Assembly (NCBI GenBank): GCA_947453125.1
Contig: CANGGC010000002.1
Span: 1 to 23,204, forward strand
Direction of reading: 5' to 3'
DNA length: 23,204 nt
Origin: Planctomycetaceae bacterium
GTDB taxonomy: Bacteria; Planctomycetota; Planctomycetia; Pirellulales; UBA1268
The position numbers were made by a program, and so were the translations under genes. The notes under the pieces are model-generated. The model was not told the origin of the DNA. It was given only the letters and a program-made list of their open reading frames with translations, and did no database searches. Shown here one piece after another: positions 15,228 through 22,781 of this stretch (positions are counted from its first letter, which is position 1; the number at the start of each line of letters is the position of its first letter).

Positions 15228-16835
15228 TTGTCTTTCAACCTCCCCCTGCTCCGACACCTCGTTCCCGCTGCCGCGGCGTGGCTCGCACTAGCCGCCTCGG
15301 CATCCATGACCCGCGGCGCCGACGCCGATGCGTTCTTCGATGGTGGACACATTCCGCGCATCGAAATCCGTCTCGCCGAGGGGGCTGCCGACCGGCTCCG
15401 CGATGATCCGCGGAGCTACGTCCCCTGCACGCTCACGATCGATGCCGACTTCGTCCTCGAGGATGTCGCCATCAAGCTCAAGGGCTCGGCGGGGAGCTTC
15501 CAAGGGCTCGACGAGAAGCCTGGCTTCACCGTCAACATGGATCGCTTCCACCCCGGCGCACGCTTTCACGGGCTCGACAAGTTTCACCTCAACAATGCGG
15601 CCCAGGATCCGACATTCCTCACCGAGTGGCTCGGCTCGCAGCTGTTTTCCGCAGCCGGCATCCCCGCCGCACGCGTCACCCACGCCCACGTGCTTCTCGA
15701 TGATCGCGACCTCGGGCTCTACGTCTTCAAGGAGGCAATCGACCGGGACTTCCTCGACCGCCACTTCGACGACTCGAGCGGCAATCTCTATGACGGCGGC
15801 ACGGCGGTCGACCTCGACGAGCTCGTCGAGCGCGACGAGGGGAAGCAGGGCGTGCCCGGCGCCGATCTCAAGGCGCTCGTCGAGGCCTGCCGCGCGGCGG
15901 ATCCGGCGGATCGGCAGGCGGCGATCAGCGAGCGGCTCGACATCGATGCGTTCGTGACGTTCATGGCCCTCGAGCTGATGACCGGCCACTGGGACGGCTA
16001 CACCACCGCGCACAACAACTACCGCGTCTACGCCGATCCGGCGAGCGGCGGCCGGATCCGCTTCCTCCCTCATGGCATGGATCAGATATTGAGCGATCCC
16101 GGCGCTCCGATCCTCGAGATGCCCCCGACGATCGTTGCCGCCGCCGTGATGGGGGTGCCGGAGTGGCGGGGGGCGTTCCGCGATCGCCTCCGGGAGCTCC
16201 TGCCGCTGTTCGACGCGGAGGCAGCGATCCTGCCGCAGCTCGATTCCGTCGCCGAGCGCCTCCGTCCCGCCGTCGTGGCGACGGGCACTGAAGCGCTCGA
16301 GGCCTGGGAAGGGGCCCTGGGCGAGCTCCGCGACCGGATCGTTGCCCGCGACGTGCATCTCCGCGAGCAGGCCGAGGCCCCCGAACCGGAGCCGATCCAG
16401 TTTGACGGCGCCCGCCGCGCCGGGCTTGCCGGATGGACCCCCAGGGTCGACAGCGGCGAAGCAGACCTCGAAGAGACGGCCGGGGACGATGGCCGAAGGG
16501 TGTTGCGGATCGCCGTCACTGGCGCTCCCCCCGTGATCGCGTCGTGGCGCGTAGCGGTGCCGCTGCCGGCGGGCCGATATCGCTTCGAGGGGCTGGCCTG
16601 CGGAGAGGGGATCGAGGCCACGGAGGACGAGACCGGCAGCGGTGCGGGCTTGCGGATCTCCGGCGGCCAACGGAGCCAAGCTGTCGATCGCGAGGGGGAA
16701 TGGACGCCTCTTGGCTATGAGTTCACGCTCGAGGCCGCGGCGACCGTGGAACTCGTCGCGGAACTACGGGCCACCGCAGGCCGCGTCTCCTTCAACGCCG
16801 ACTCCCTCACGCTCCTACGACTTTCGGAGCCATAG
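15228..16835 (+). CDS. Secreted CotH-like (CotH kinase fold) protein
   Basis: 535-residue exported protein. Translation most likely begins at TTG 15228, preceded by GGAG with a 7-nt gap. This gives a proper signal peptide (hydrophobic residues about 10-24), whereas the first ATG (15306) would remove it. Residues about 45-360 match the CotH kinase family: KLKGSAGSF, LDKFHLNNAAQDPTFLTEWL, the GLYVFKEAID strand, GNLYDGG, and NNYRVY followed by FLPHGMDQIL with a likely metal-binding Asp. The C-terminal ~140 residues (about 395-535) form a beta-rich segment like a carbohydrate-binding module. CotH relatives can phosphorylate secreted proteins; whether this one does is not shown. It is divergent from the DUF1559 gene. 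Confidence 0.88.
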   Translation: MSFNLPLLRHLVPAAAAWLALAASASMTRGADADAFFDGGHIPRIEIRLAEGAADRLRDDPRSYVPCTLTIDADFVLEDVAIKLKGSAGSFQGLDEKPGFTVNMDRFHPGARFHGLDKFHLNNAAQDPTFLTEWLGSQLFSAAGIPAARVTHAHVLLDDRDLGLYVFKEAIDRDFLDRHFDDSSGNLYDGGTAVDLDELVERDEGKQGVPGADLKALVEACRAADPADRQAAISERLDIDAFVTFMALELMTGHWDGYTTAHNNYRVYADPASGGRIRFLPHGMDQILSDPGAPILEMPPTIVAAAVMGVPEWRGAFRDRLRELLPLFDAEAAILPQLDSVAERLRPAVVATGTEALEAWEGALGELRDRIVARDVHLREQAEAPEPEPIQFDGARRAGLAGWTPRVDSGEADLEETAGDDGRRVLRIAVTGAPPVIASWRVAVPLPAGRYRFEGLACGEGIEATEDETGSGAGLRISGGQRSQAVDREGEWTPLGYEFTLEAAATVELVAELRATAGRVSFNADSLTLLRLSEP

Positions 16836-16851
16836 ACCGGGCAAACAGACC

Positions 16852-17754
16852 TCATTCCTGCTGCATCGACTTACGTGCCGATTTCGAGATCGCCACCACC
16901 GCCGGATGCTGCATCCGCTTCTCGACCGAGATCGCGTAAAAACGTTCGCGGAGCTTCTCGGCCCGGCCGATGACACCGACCCGGTAGGCCCGCCTCACCT
17001 CCTCCTCGACAACGGACGGCGCGGCAAACACCCCCTCCCCTTCCGCCCCAAACACCTTGAGCAACGCGCTGTCGGCAAACTCGCCCCGGATCGTCGGCCG
17101 AATGCCGTTGTCGTCGAACCATTGCTCGAGTGATCGGCCGAGCACGCTGTTGCCCAGCGGCATCAGGAACGGGGCGCCGTTAAGCGACGCCGGAAAATCA
17201 CGGCGGTGGTGCTTGAGGAGGCTGGCCGCCCCGAAGAACGTGACGCCACTCTCCCCGAGGAGATGGTTGTAGGCACGCAGCCCGATCTGAGGGTTGACCG
17301 GGCTGTCGCTCAACACGACGTCGAGTTCGTGGAGGGCCAGCTGCGCCATCAGCCGGTCGGGGGCACCGTCGATGCAGGTCACCCGCACGTCCCCCTCGAG
17401 ATGAAAGGCGGGGCGGAGCAGACGATGGACCACGAGCTTGGGAAGGGTGTCAGCAACGCCCACAACCAGCCGGATCGCCCCGCCGGTCGGCCGGCCGCGG
17501 ACGACATCCTCGAGCTCCCGACCGAGCGAGAAGATCTCGTCGGCATATCGGTAGACGGTCTTTCCCGCTTCGGTGAGGGTCATTGCCCTTCCCCGCCGCT
17601 CGAACAGCGGCGTCTTCACCGATTTCTCCAGCGCCTTCAGCTGGGCACTGATGGTCGGCTGCGTCAGGTGGAGCGACCGACAGGCCTTCGTGATGCTTCC
17701 CTCGCGGGCGACCGTCCAGAAATAGAGCAGATGGTGGTAGTTCAACCAGCGCAC
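16852..17754 (-). CDS. LysR-family transcriptional regulator, NhaR-like
   Basis: 300-residue DNA-binding regulator close to NhaR. The N-terminus MRWLNYHHLLYFWTVAREGSI and helix-turn-helix (about 18-60) match NhaR, and residues ~90-290 form the LysR effector-binding domain (VGVADTLPKLVVHRLL; DVVLSDSPVN). E. coli NhaR senses sodium and pH and activates nhaA; no antiporter gene is in this window, so the target is more likely the divergent exporter operon. The start is GTG at 17754, with GGAGG and a 6-nt gap. A perfect T-N11-A dyad lies 43 nt upstream. The effector is unknown. The gene converges with the CotH-like gene (16 nt gap). Confidence 0.93.
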   Translation of the reverse strand: MRWLNYHHLLYFWTVAREGSITKACRSLHLTQPTISAQLKALEKSVKTPLFERRGRAMTLTEAGKTVYRYADEIFSLGRELEDVVRGRPTGGAIRLVVGVADTLPKLVVHRLLRPAFHLEGDVRVTCIDGAPDRLMAQLALHELDVVLSDSPVNPQIGLRAYNHLLGESGVTFFGAASLLKHHRRDFPASLNGAPFLMPLGNSVLGRSLEQWFDDNGIRPTIRGEFADSALLKVFGAEGEGVFAAPSVVEEEVRRAYRVGVIGRAEKLRERFYAISVEKRMQHPAVVAISKSARKSMQQE

Positions 17755-17917
17755 GGCGGGCCTCCATGAATCGTTTTTTTGAATCTATTGAATAGTATTC
17801 ATCGAATTGCTCAATGAATCCAGAGGCCCTAGAAATGTCGATGAACTCCCCTGCCGCTCCGTGGCGTGGAAACCGCGGCCGATTGGCTGCCGCACTCCAC
17901 CCACCGTGAACCCAGCC
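17755..17917. promoter_or_regulatory. Divergent regulatory region of the LysR gene and exporter operon
   Basis: The first ~70 bp are AT-rich in an otherwise GC-rich window and hold repeated TGAAT/ATTCA half-sites. The remainder up to the exporter start is a leader with no visible structure. Both promoters must lie here; I see no consensus -35/-10 pair I would defend. Confidence 0.6.
17789..17819. promoter_or_regulatory. LysR-type operator with T-N11-A dyad
   Basis: ATTCAT (17797-17802) and ATGAAT (17814-17819) are perfect inverted repeats separated by exactly 11 nt, the classic LysR T-N11-A geometry. A second, overlapping perfect dyad, TGAATA-G-TATTCA, spans 17789-17801. A further ATGAAT occurs at 17766-17771. 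This suggests two dimer sites for the NhaR-like regulator, one for self-regulation and one for activation. Confidence 0.65.
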
Positions 17918-19549
17918 ATGGCATCCCCGCTTTCCCACGATCCCCACGGCCCGGCCACCACTTGGCGGCAGCTCGCCAAACTCCTCACCAGCGAGCGTCG
18001 GGACGTGGCCACGATCCTGGCCTTCGCCCTCGGCGTTGGGCTGTTGTCGGTGGTCACGCCGGCCGCGATCGAAGCCCTCGTCAACACCGTGGCCTTCGGG
18101 GTGCTGCTCTGGCCGGTGATCGTCCTCGCCCTGGTGACCCTCGGATTCCTGTCGTTTGCAGCCTGCCTCCGGGCGATGCAATCGGCCGTGGCCGAGTATG
18201 TCCAGCGCCGGGCCTTCGTCCGCACCGCCAGGGCCTTCGTGACAGCGTTTCTGCGCTGCGATGCCGACACGCTGGCGCGCAGCAACCCGACCGACATCGT
18301 CAATCGCTTCTTCGAGGTGGCGTCGGTGCAGAAGTGCGTGGCGACGTTGCTCGTCGACGGCGTCCAGATCGCCATGACGACGATCGTCGGGCTCGCCGTG
18401 CTGGCGTTCTATCATCCTTACCTGCTCGTGTTTGCCGTCGTCATGGTGTTCCTCCTGGCATTCCTGCTCCTCGTTCTCGGCACAGGCGGCGTGCGCACGA
18501 GCATCGCCGAGAGCGCGGCGAAGTACGAATTTGCGGCCTGGCTCGAGGACCTGGCCCGATGCCCCCGCTCGCTCCGCAGTCAGAGCGGCCTGACGTTCTC
18601 GGCCGAGCGGGCCGAAGAGCGGATTGACGCCTATCTGACGGCGCGACGGCGTCACTACTCGGTGGTCTGGCGGCAGGTCGTCTTCGCCCTGGCGATCGAG
18701 GTCCTGGCGAGCACTGCTCTCCTCGGTCTGGGTGGATGGCTGGTGATCCAACGGCAGCTCAACCTCGGCCAGCTCGTGGCCGGGGAACTGATCGTTACCC
18801 TCGTGCTCTCCGCGGTGTCAAAGATCGGGAAATATGCCGAGGTGTTCTACGATCTCCACGCAGGCCTCGCGAAGCTGGCGATCGTCGACCAACTCGATGC
18901 CGAGGTCGACGGCGGGGAACAACTCCCCGAGAGTCTCGGCCCGATGGCGGTGGCCATCGATGCCGGAAATGGCGAGGAGCCACATCGGCGCGTCGAGTTG
19001 GCTGCCGGAGGCCACGCGGCAATGAACGCCAACGCCGGCAGCACGGCTTGGCTCGAGGCCCTGGCGCTGCTCCGCTCCCCGCCTGCGGGGACGTTTGAAC
19101 TCGACGGCATTGACGGGCGATCGCTCGACAGGCCCGCCGCCCGTGAGCAGGTGGCCCTCGTCGGCGCCCCCGAGACGTTCGCCGGCACCGTGGCCGAAAA
19201 TCTCCGCGCTGGCAGGACGGCGATTTCGGCAGCCGATCTCCGCGCGGCGCTCGAGACCGTGGGGCTCGCTTCCCGGATCGCCCGTCTGCCGCTCGGCATG
19301 GCGACGCCCTTGGCTGCCGACGGATTCCCCCTCGATCCCATCGAAACAGCCCGGATCACACTCGCCCGGGCGATCGCCGGCCACCCCCGGCTCCTCCTCA
19401 TCGACCGCCTCCTCGACGGGTTCGATCTCGACGGGGATGCCGGACTGACCGACTCACTCTTCGGCCCGTCGTCTCCCTGGACCCTCGTCGTCGCCAGTGC
19501 CCGTGACGACGTCCGTCGGCGATGCGACTCGACCCTGGAGGCATCGTGA
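17918..19549 (+). CDS. ABC-exporter-like protein with degenerate nucleotide-binding domain
   Basis: 543-residue protein with an exporter-type membrane domain (about 30-310, hydrophobic helices near 32-47, 60-82, 150-188 and 255-300) and a C-terminal domain (about 345-543) that aligns with an ABC ATPase but lacks its active site. Walker A reads AMNANAGSTA (368-377), without the lysine. The Q-loop is VGAPETFAGTV, without glutamine. The LSGGQ position reads FPLDPIE (470-476). Walker B LLLID is kept, but the catalytic Glu is Arg (497). The H-loop reads ASARDD, without His. Fold markers remain (GTVAENLR, RAIAGHPRLLLID). No peptidase domain is present. ATG 17918 was chosen over an in-frame TTG inside the operator. 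The stop overlaps a GTG two codons before the next gene's ATG. Confidence 0.88.
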   Translation: MASPLSHDPHGPATTWRQLAKLLTSERRDVATILAFALGVGLLSVVTPAAIEALVNTVAFGVLLWPVIVLALVTLGFLSFAACLRAMQSAVAEYVQRRAFVRTARAFVTAFLRCDADTLARSNPTDIVNRFFEVASVQKCVATLLVDGVQIAMTTIVGLAVLAFYHPYLLVFAVVMVFLLAFLLLVLGTGGVRTSIAESAAKYEFAAWLEDLARCPRSLRSQSGLTFSAERAEERIDAYLTARRRHYSVVWRQVVFALAIEVLASTALLGLGGWLVIQRQLNLGQLVAGELIVTLVLSAVSKIGKYAEVFYDLHAGLAKLAIVDQLDAEVDGGEQLPESLGPMAVAIDAGNGEEPHRRVELAAGGHAAMNANAGSTAWLEALALLRSPPAGTFELDGIDGRSLDRPAAREQVALVGAPETFAGTVAENLRAGRTAISAADLRAALETVGLASRIARLPLGMATPLAADGFPLDPIETARITLARAIAGHPRLLLIDRLLDGFDLDGDAGLTDSLFGPSSPWTLVVASARDDVRRRCDSTLEAS

Positions 19550-19551
19550 TC

Positions 19552-20928
19552 ATGGGATCCCGCACCGCCCCCACCGCGCCCCCCCTTCCCGCCGGCGTGG
19601 CCACGCCACGGAGCGTCCGTCGCTTCGCCACGGTGGCGATCCTGATTTTCCTCGCTTCCCCATTCCTCCTCGCCTTTGTCCCCTGGCAGCAGACCGTCCA
19701 GGGGCGGGGGGACATCATGGCTTTTGCGCCGGTCGATCGGATGCAGGTCATCGAGGCGATGGTTTCCGGGCAGATCAGCCAGTGGCACGTCGTCGAGGGA
19801 CGCCGGGTCAAGAAAAACGATCCGGTCGTCGATATCGAAGACAACGATCACGAGCTTGCGGCAAGATTGGAGGCGCAGCGGAGCTTCCTTGCCGGCCGGC
19901 TCACGGCCGCCGAGCGAGAGGTGGACGAGCAACGGGCGGCTGCGGAAGCGCAGGTGGCGGCTCGCGAGGCGGCGATTCGTGCCGCCACGGCCAATCGGGA
20001 TGCCGCCAAGAAGTCGATCGAGGTCGCCCAACACGTGGAGGCCAACGCCACCTTCGCCGAGGAGTACGAACGCAACCGCTTTCAGATGTTCGAGGATCTG
20101 TTCACCAACCCGCAGTTCGGCGGGCTGGAGAGCCGGATCTCCCGGGACGAAGCCCGAATGCGGGCCGATCGGGCCGCCACCGACACTGAGAAAGCCAACG
20201 CGGAGATAGAGCGGGCCGAGGCGTTCCTCCTCACCCAGGAATCTCTCCTCGTGCAGGCCGATGCGGCCGGGCTGTCGGCGATCGCCGTCGCCCGCGGCAA
20301 CCTCCGCAAGAGCGAGCAAAACCTGTTCACGATCCAACGCGATCTCCAGGAAATCGACACCCGCGTCGAGCGTTTCAAAGACCGCATCGTGCTCGCCCCC
20401 TGCGACGGCACCGTTTACAGGGTGGCCTCCAACGTCAGCCGGGGAGGCCAATTCGTCAAGGAAGGGGATGAGTTGTGCACGATCGTCCCCGACACCAACG
20501 ACCGGGTCGTAGAACTCCTCCTCGACGGCAACGACGCGCCGCTGGTCCTCGCCTACGCGGAACAGACGGGCTCTTTCCCGCATGTCCGACTTCAATTCGA
20601 GGGCTGGCCGGCCGTGCAGTTTTCGGGCTGGCCGGAGCTCGCCGTCGGCACGTTCGGCGGCAAGATTCGACAGATCGATTCGGCCAGTGGGAGCACCGGG
20701 AAGTTCCGAATCCTCGTGGAGCCCGATGCCCAACTCGCCGGCGACACCTGGCCCGATCAGCAGATGCTCCGCCAGGGCAACCAGGCGATCGGCTGGGTAT
20801 TCCTCAACCGGGTGCCGCTCGGGTACGAGATCTGGCGGCGACTCAACGGCTTCCCGCCGGTCCTCGCTCCCCCCTCCAAGGAGTCGGGGGGGAAAGAGAG
20901 CAAGCCACCGAAGGTCAAGGTCGGATGA
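19552..20928 (+). CDS. HlyD-family periplasmic adaptor (membrane fusion protein)
   Basis: 458-residue inner-membrane-anchored adaptor. One transmembrane helix (about 24-43) is followed by a split biotinyl-lipoyl domain: first half VSGQISQWHVVEGRRVKKNDPVVDI (here residues ~71-95), second half LAPCDGTVYRV to GDELCTIVPD (~281-313). A long alpha-helical coiled-coil hairpin (98-277) separates them. A beta-barrel and membrane-proximal domain follow, with a lysine-rich tail. It should link the ABC-like protein to the outer-membrane channel. ATG 19552 has GGAGG with a 10-nt gap; an in-frame GTG at 19546 overlapping the upstream stop as GTGA is an alternative, as is ATG 19522. The next gene overlaps by ATGA. 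Confidence 0.92.
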   Translation: MGSRTAPTAPPLPAGVATPRSVRRFATVAILIFLASPFLLAFVPWQQTVQGRGDIMAFAPVDRMQVIEAMVSGQISQWHVVEGRRVKKNDPVVDIEDNDHELAARLEAQRSFLAGRLTAAEREVDEQRAAAEAQVAAREAAIRAATANRDAAKKSIEVAQHVEANATFAEEYERNRFQMFEDLFTNPQFGGLESRISRDEARMRADRAATDTEKANAEIERAEAFLLTQESLLVQADAAGLSAIAVARGNLRKSEQNLFTIQRDLQEIDTRVERFKDRIVLAPCDGTVYRVASNVSRGGQFVKEGDELCTIVPDTNDRVVELLLDGNDAPLVLAYAEQTGSFPHVRLQFEGWPAVQFSGWPELAVGTFGGKIRQIDSASGSTGKFRILVEPDAQLAGDTWPDQQMLRQGNQAIGWVFLNRVPLGYEIWRRLNGFPPVLAPPSKESGGKESKPPKVKVG

Positions 20929-22760
20929 CTTCGAGAGCGGGCGTGCCGAACTTCACGCCGATCCTCACTGCCGCGACCCTCGCTTTCCTTCTCGCGACCT
21001 CCGTCGTGGCGAAGGAACCGGGACGGTTCGTCCCCTCCGGCCGGCCGACCCCCGTCGCCCCAGAGCGGGGCGACCTGCCACCGACGGTGATCACGCAATC
21101 GTTCCTCGATCTCGTCGACGACGCCGAAGGCTCCGATCCCCGCCCCGAAGCCATCAGCGGAGACAACGCCCCGGCCCCCCCGCGGGCCGAGGTTGGCCCC
21201 CGACCAGATCCGGTCATGGCCATCCCTGCAGCCAAGGCGCCAGAGCGTCAAAGCGAGCGCCTCCCGGCCCCTCCCGCGAAGGCTAGCGCCGGCAGCACCG
21301 TCGCGCCTCCGAAGCCCTCAGCGGCTCTCGAGCTTCCCGACCTCTCGCTCGACGACCGTGACGAACCGTTGACGCTCCAGGAGGTGCTTCAGAGCGTCCT
21401 CATCCATTACCCGCTTCTCCAGGCGGTGGAGCGCGAACGGGGGATCGCCTCGGGCAAGCTGACCTCCGCGATGGGCGCCTTCGACACCAACGTCAATATG
21501 GCAGGCAACGCCCTCGCCCCGGGGACCTACGAGAACTACCGATCCGATTTCGGCCTCTCGCAGCAATTCATGACCGGAGGCATCAGTGCCTTCGGAGGAT
21601 TCCGCACCGGCTATGGCGATTTCCCCACCTACAATCTCGCCCAAAAGACGGCCAACGCGGGGGAATGGCGGGGCGGCATCACGCTCCCGGTCGCCAAGAA
21701 CCGCGACATTGACCGTCCCCGCGCGGCACGCGCCCAGGCCGAACTCGACGTCGCCCTCGCCGAGCCGACGATCGAGCGTGGCCGCCTCGATTGGATGCGT
21801 GCCGCCGCCAGGTCGTATTGGGCATGGCAGGGGAGCGGGGAACGCTACGGCGCCGGTGAGCGGCTGCTCGACCTCGCCGTCCGCCGCGACGGTGAATTGG
21901 AACAGAAGGTGGCGCGGGGCGCGACGGCCAACATCGAACGGATCGACAACCAGCAAAACATCGCCCTCCGCAACGGTCTCATCGTTCAGGCCGATCGGGC
22001 GATGCAGCAGGCCGCCATCGACCTCTCCCTCTTTCATCGCGATGCCGCTGGCCGACCGCTGCTCGCCCGCCGCAGTCGGATGCGGCAGGTGCCAGACCCG
22101 GTGCCGCCCACCGTCCTCCTCTATCAGGATTCGCTCGCCCGAGCGCTCGGGTCGCGGCCCGAGTTCCAGCGGCTTTCCCTGCAGCGGGAAAAGCTCCTCG
22201 TCGAACGACGGCTCGCCTCCAACCAGACGCTTCCCAACCTCGATGGCCAGCTCACCGGAAACCAGGATGCCGGCTTCGGCAAGAGCGCCCTTTCCGGGCC
22301 CGACGGCCTCGATCGGCAGGTGTTGCAGGCGTCCTTGATCTTCCAACTGCCGGCCCAGCGGCGCGAAGCCCGCGGGCGGCTGCAGACGGCCGAGTCGCAA
22401 CTCATGCAGATCGACCGACAGCTGAGCTACGCCGAGGATCAGGTGCGGGCCGAGGTCCAAGATGCCTTCTCCCTGCTCGAAAGGGCTTACGAGTTCCACA
22501 AGCAGGCCCGCACCCGCCTCGACCTCGCCCGCCTCGTGGCCGGAGCCGAGCGCGAACAGCTCCGCCTCGGACGCAGCGACGTCCTCCGCGTCACCCTCCG
22601 CGAGCAGGCGAAGTTCGATGCCGAGATCTTCGAGATCTCGGCCCGCCAGGAGTTCTGGCGGGCCGAGAGTGATCTTCGTGCCGCCGACACGTCGCTCGGC
22701 CCGGAGAGCCCGGGGCTCCTCCGGGAAATGACGGTTCGGCAGGGGCCTCTCGACGAGTGA
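20925..22760 (+). CDS. TolC-family outer-membrane efflux protein
   Basis: 611-residue exported protein with a signal peptide (hydrophobic ~11-28). A proline/alanine-rich extension (about 30-148) is unusual for the family. It is followed by an outer-membrane efflux protein domain (~149-600). Family features are LTLQEVLQSVL at the domain start, long amphipathic helices with AxAELDVALAEPTIERGRL-like repeats, and a second repeat with QLMQIDRQLSYAEDQVRAEVQDAF. It should form a trimeric outer-membrane channel for the adaptor encoded upstream. The ATG overlaps the HlyD stop as ATGA, so the two are translationally coupled. The gene ends in a hairpin shared with the convergent DUF1559 gene. Confidence 0.92.
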   Translation: MTSRAGVPNFTPILTAATLAFLLATSVVAKEPGRFVPSGRPTPVAPERGDLPPTVITQSFLDLVDDAEGSDPRPEAISGDNAPAPPRAEVGPRPDPVMAIPAAKAPERQSERLPAPPAKASAGSTVAPPKPSAALELPDLSLDDRDEPLTLQEVLQSVLIHYPLLQAVERERGIASGKLTSAMGAFDTNVNMAGNALAPGTYENYRSDFGLSQQFMTGGISAFGGFRTGYGDFPTYNLAQKTANAGEWRGGITLPVAKNRDIDRPRAARAQAELDVALAEPTIERGRLDWMRAAARSYWAWQGSGERYGAGERLLDLAVRRDGELEQKVARGATANIERIDNQQNIALRNGLIVQADRAMQQAAIDLSLFHRDAAGRPLLARRSRMRQVPDPVPPTVLLYQDSLARALGSRPEFQRLSLQREKLLVERRLASNQTLPNLDGQLTGNQDAGFGKSALSGPDGLDRQVLQASLIFQLPAQRREARGRLQTAESQLMQIDRQLSYAEDQVRAEVQDAFSLLERAYEFHKQARTRLDLARLVAGAEREQLRLGRSDVLRVTLREQAKFDAEIFEISARQEFWRAESDLRAADTSLGPESPGLLREMTVRQGPLDE

Positions 22761-22781
22761 CGCTGAACGCTCGTCACTCGT
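22753..22781. terminator. Bidirectional hairpin spanning both stop codons
   Basis: Perfect 10-bp arms (22753-22762 and 22772-22781) with a 9-nt loop. The TolC-like stop codon (22758-22760) lies in the left arm and the DUF1559 stop (22774-22776) in the right. This symmetric placement between convergent genes suits a shared terminator, though neither side has a T-run. Confidence 0.55.

Noticed and set aside
15288..16679. 463-codon open frame on the minus strand
   Set aside because: Antisense to the CotH-like gene, whose family motifs are clear on the plus strand.
17450..18751. 433-codon open frame on the minus strand through the LysR start and exporter gene
   Set aside because: It would read through the operator region and the regulator's N-terminus in another frame; no domain.
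17918..19549. Considering the ABC-like gene a pseudogene
   Set aside because: No frameshift or premature stop, normal coupling to both partners, and motif losses are substitutions within a preserved fold; degeneration by drift is less likely than a specialised form.
18847..20733. 628-codon open frame on the minus strand opposite the exporter and HlyD genes
   Set aside because: It spans two clearly identified genes in antisense, has no recognisable domain, and its composition is the arginine/glycine/aspartate-rich pattern expected for the reverse strand of GC-rich coding DNA.
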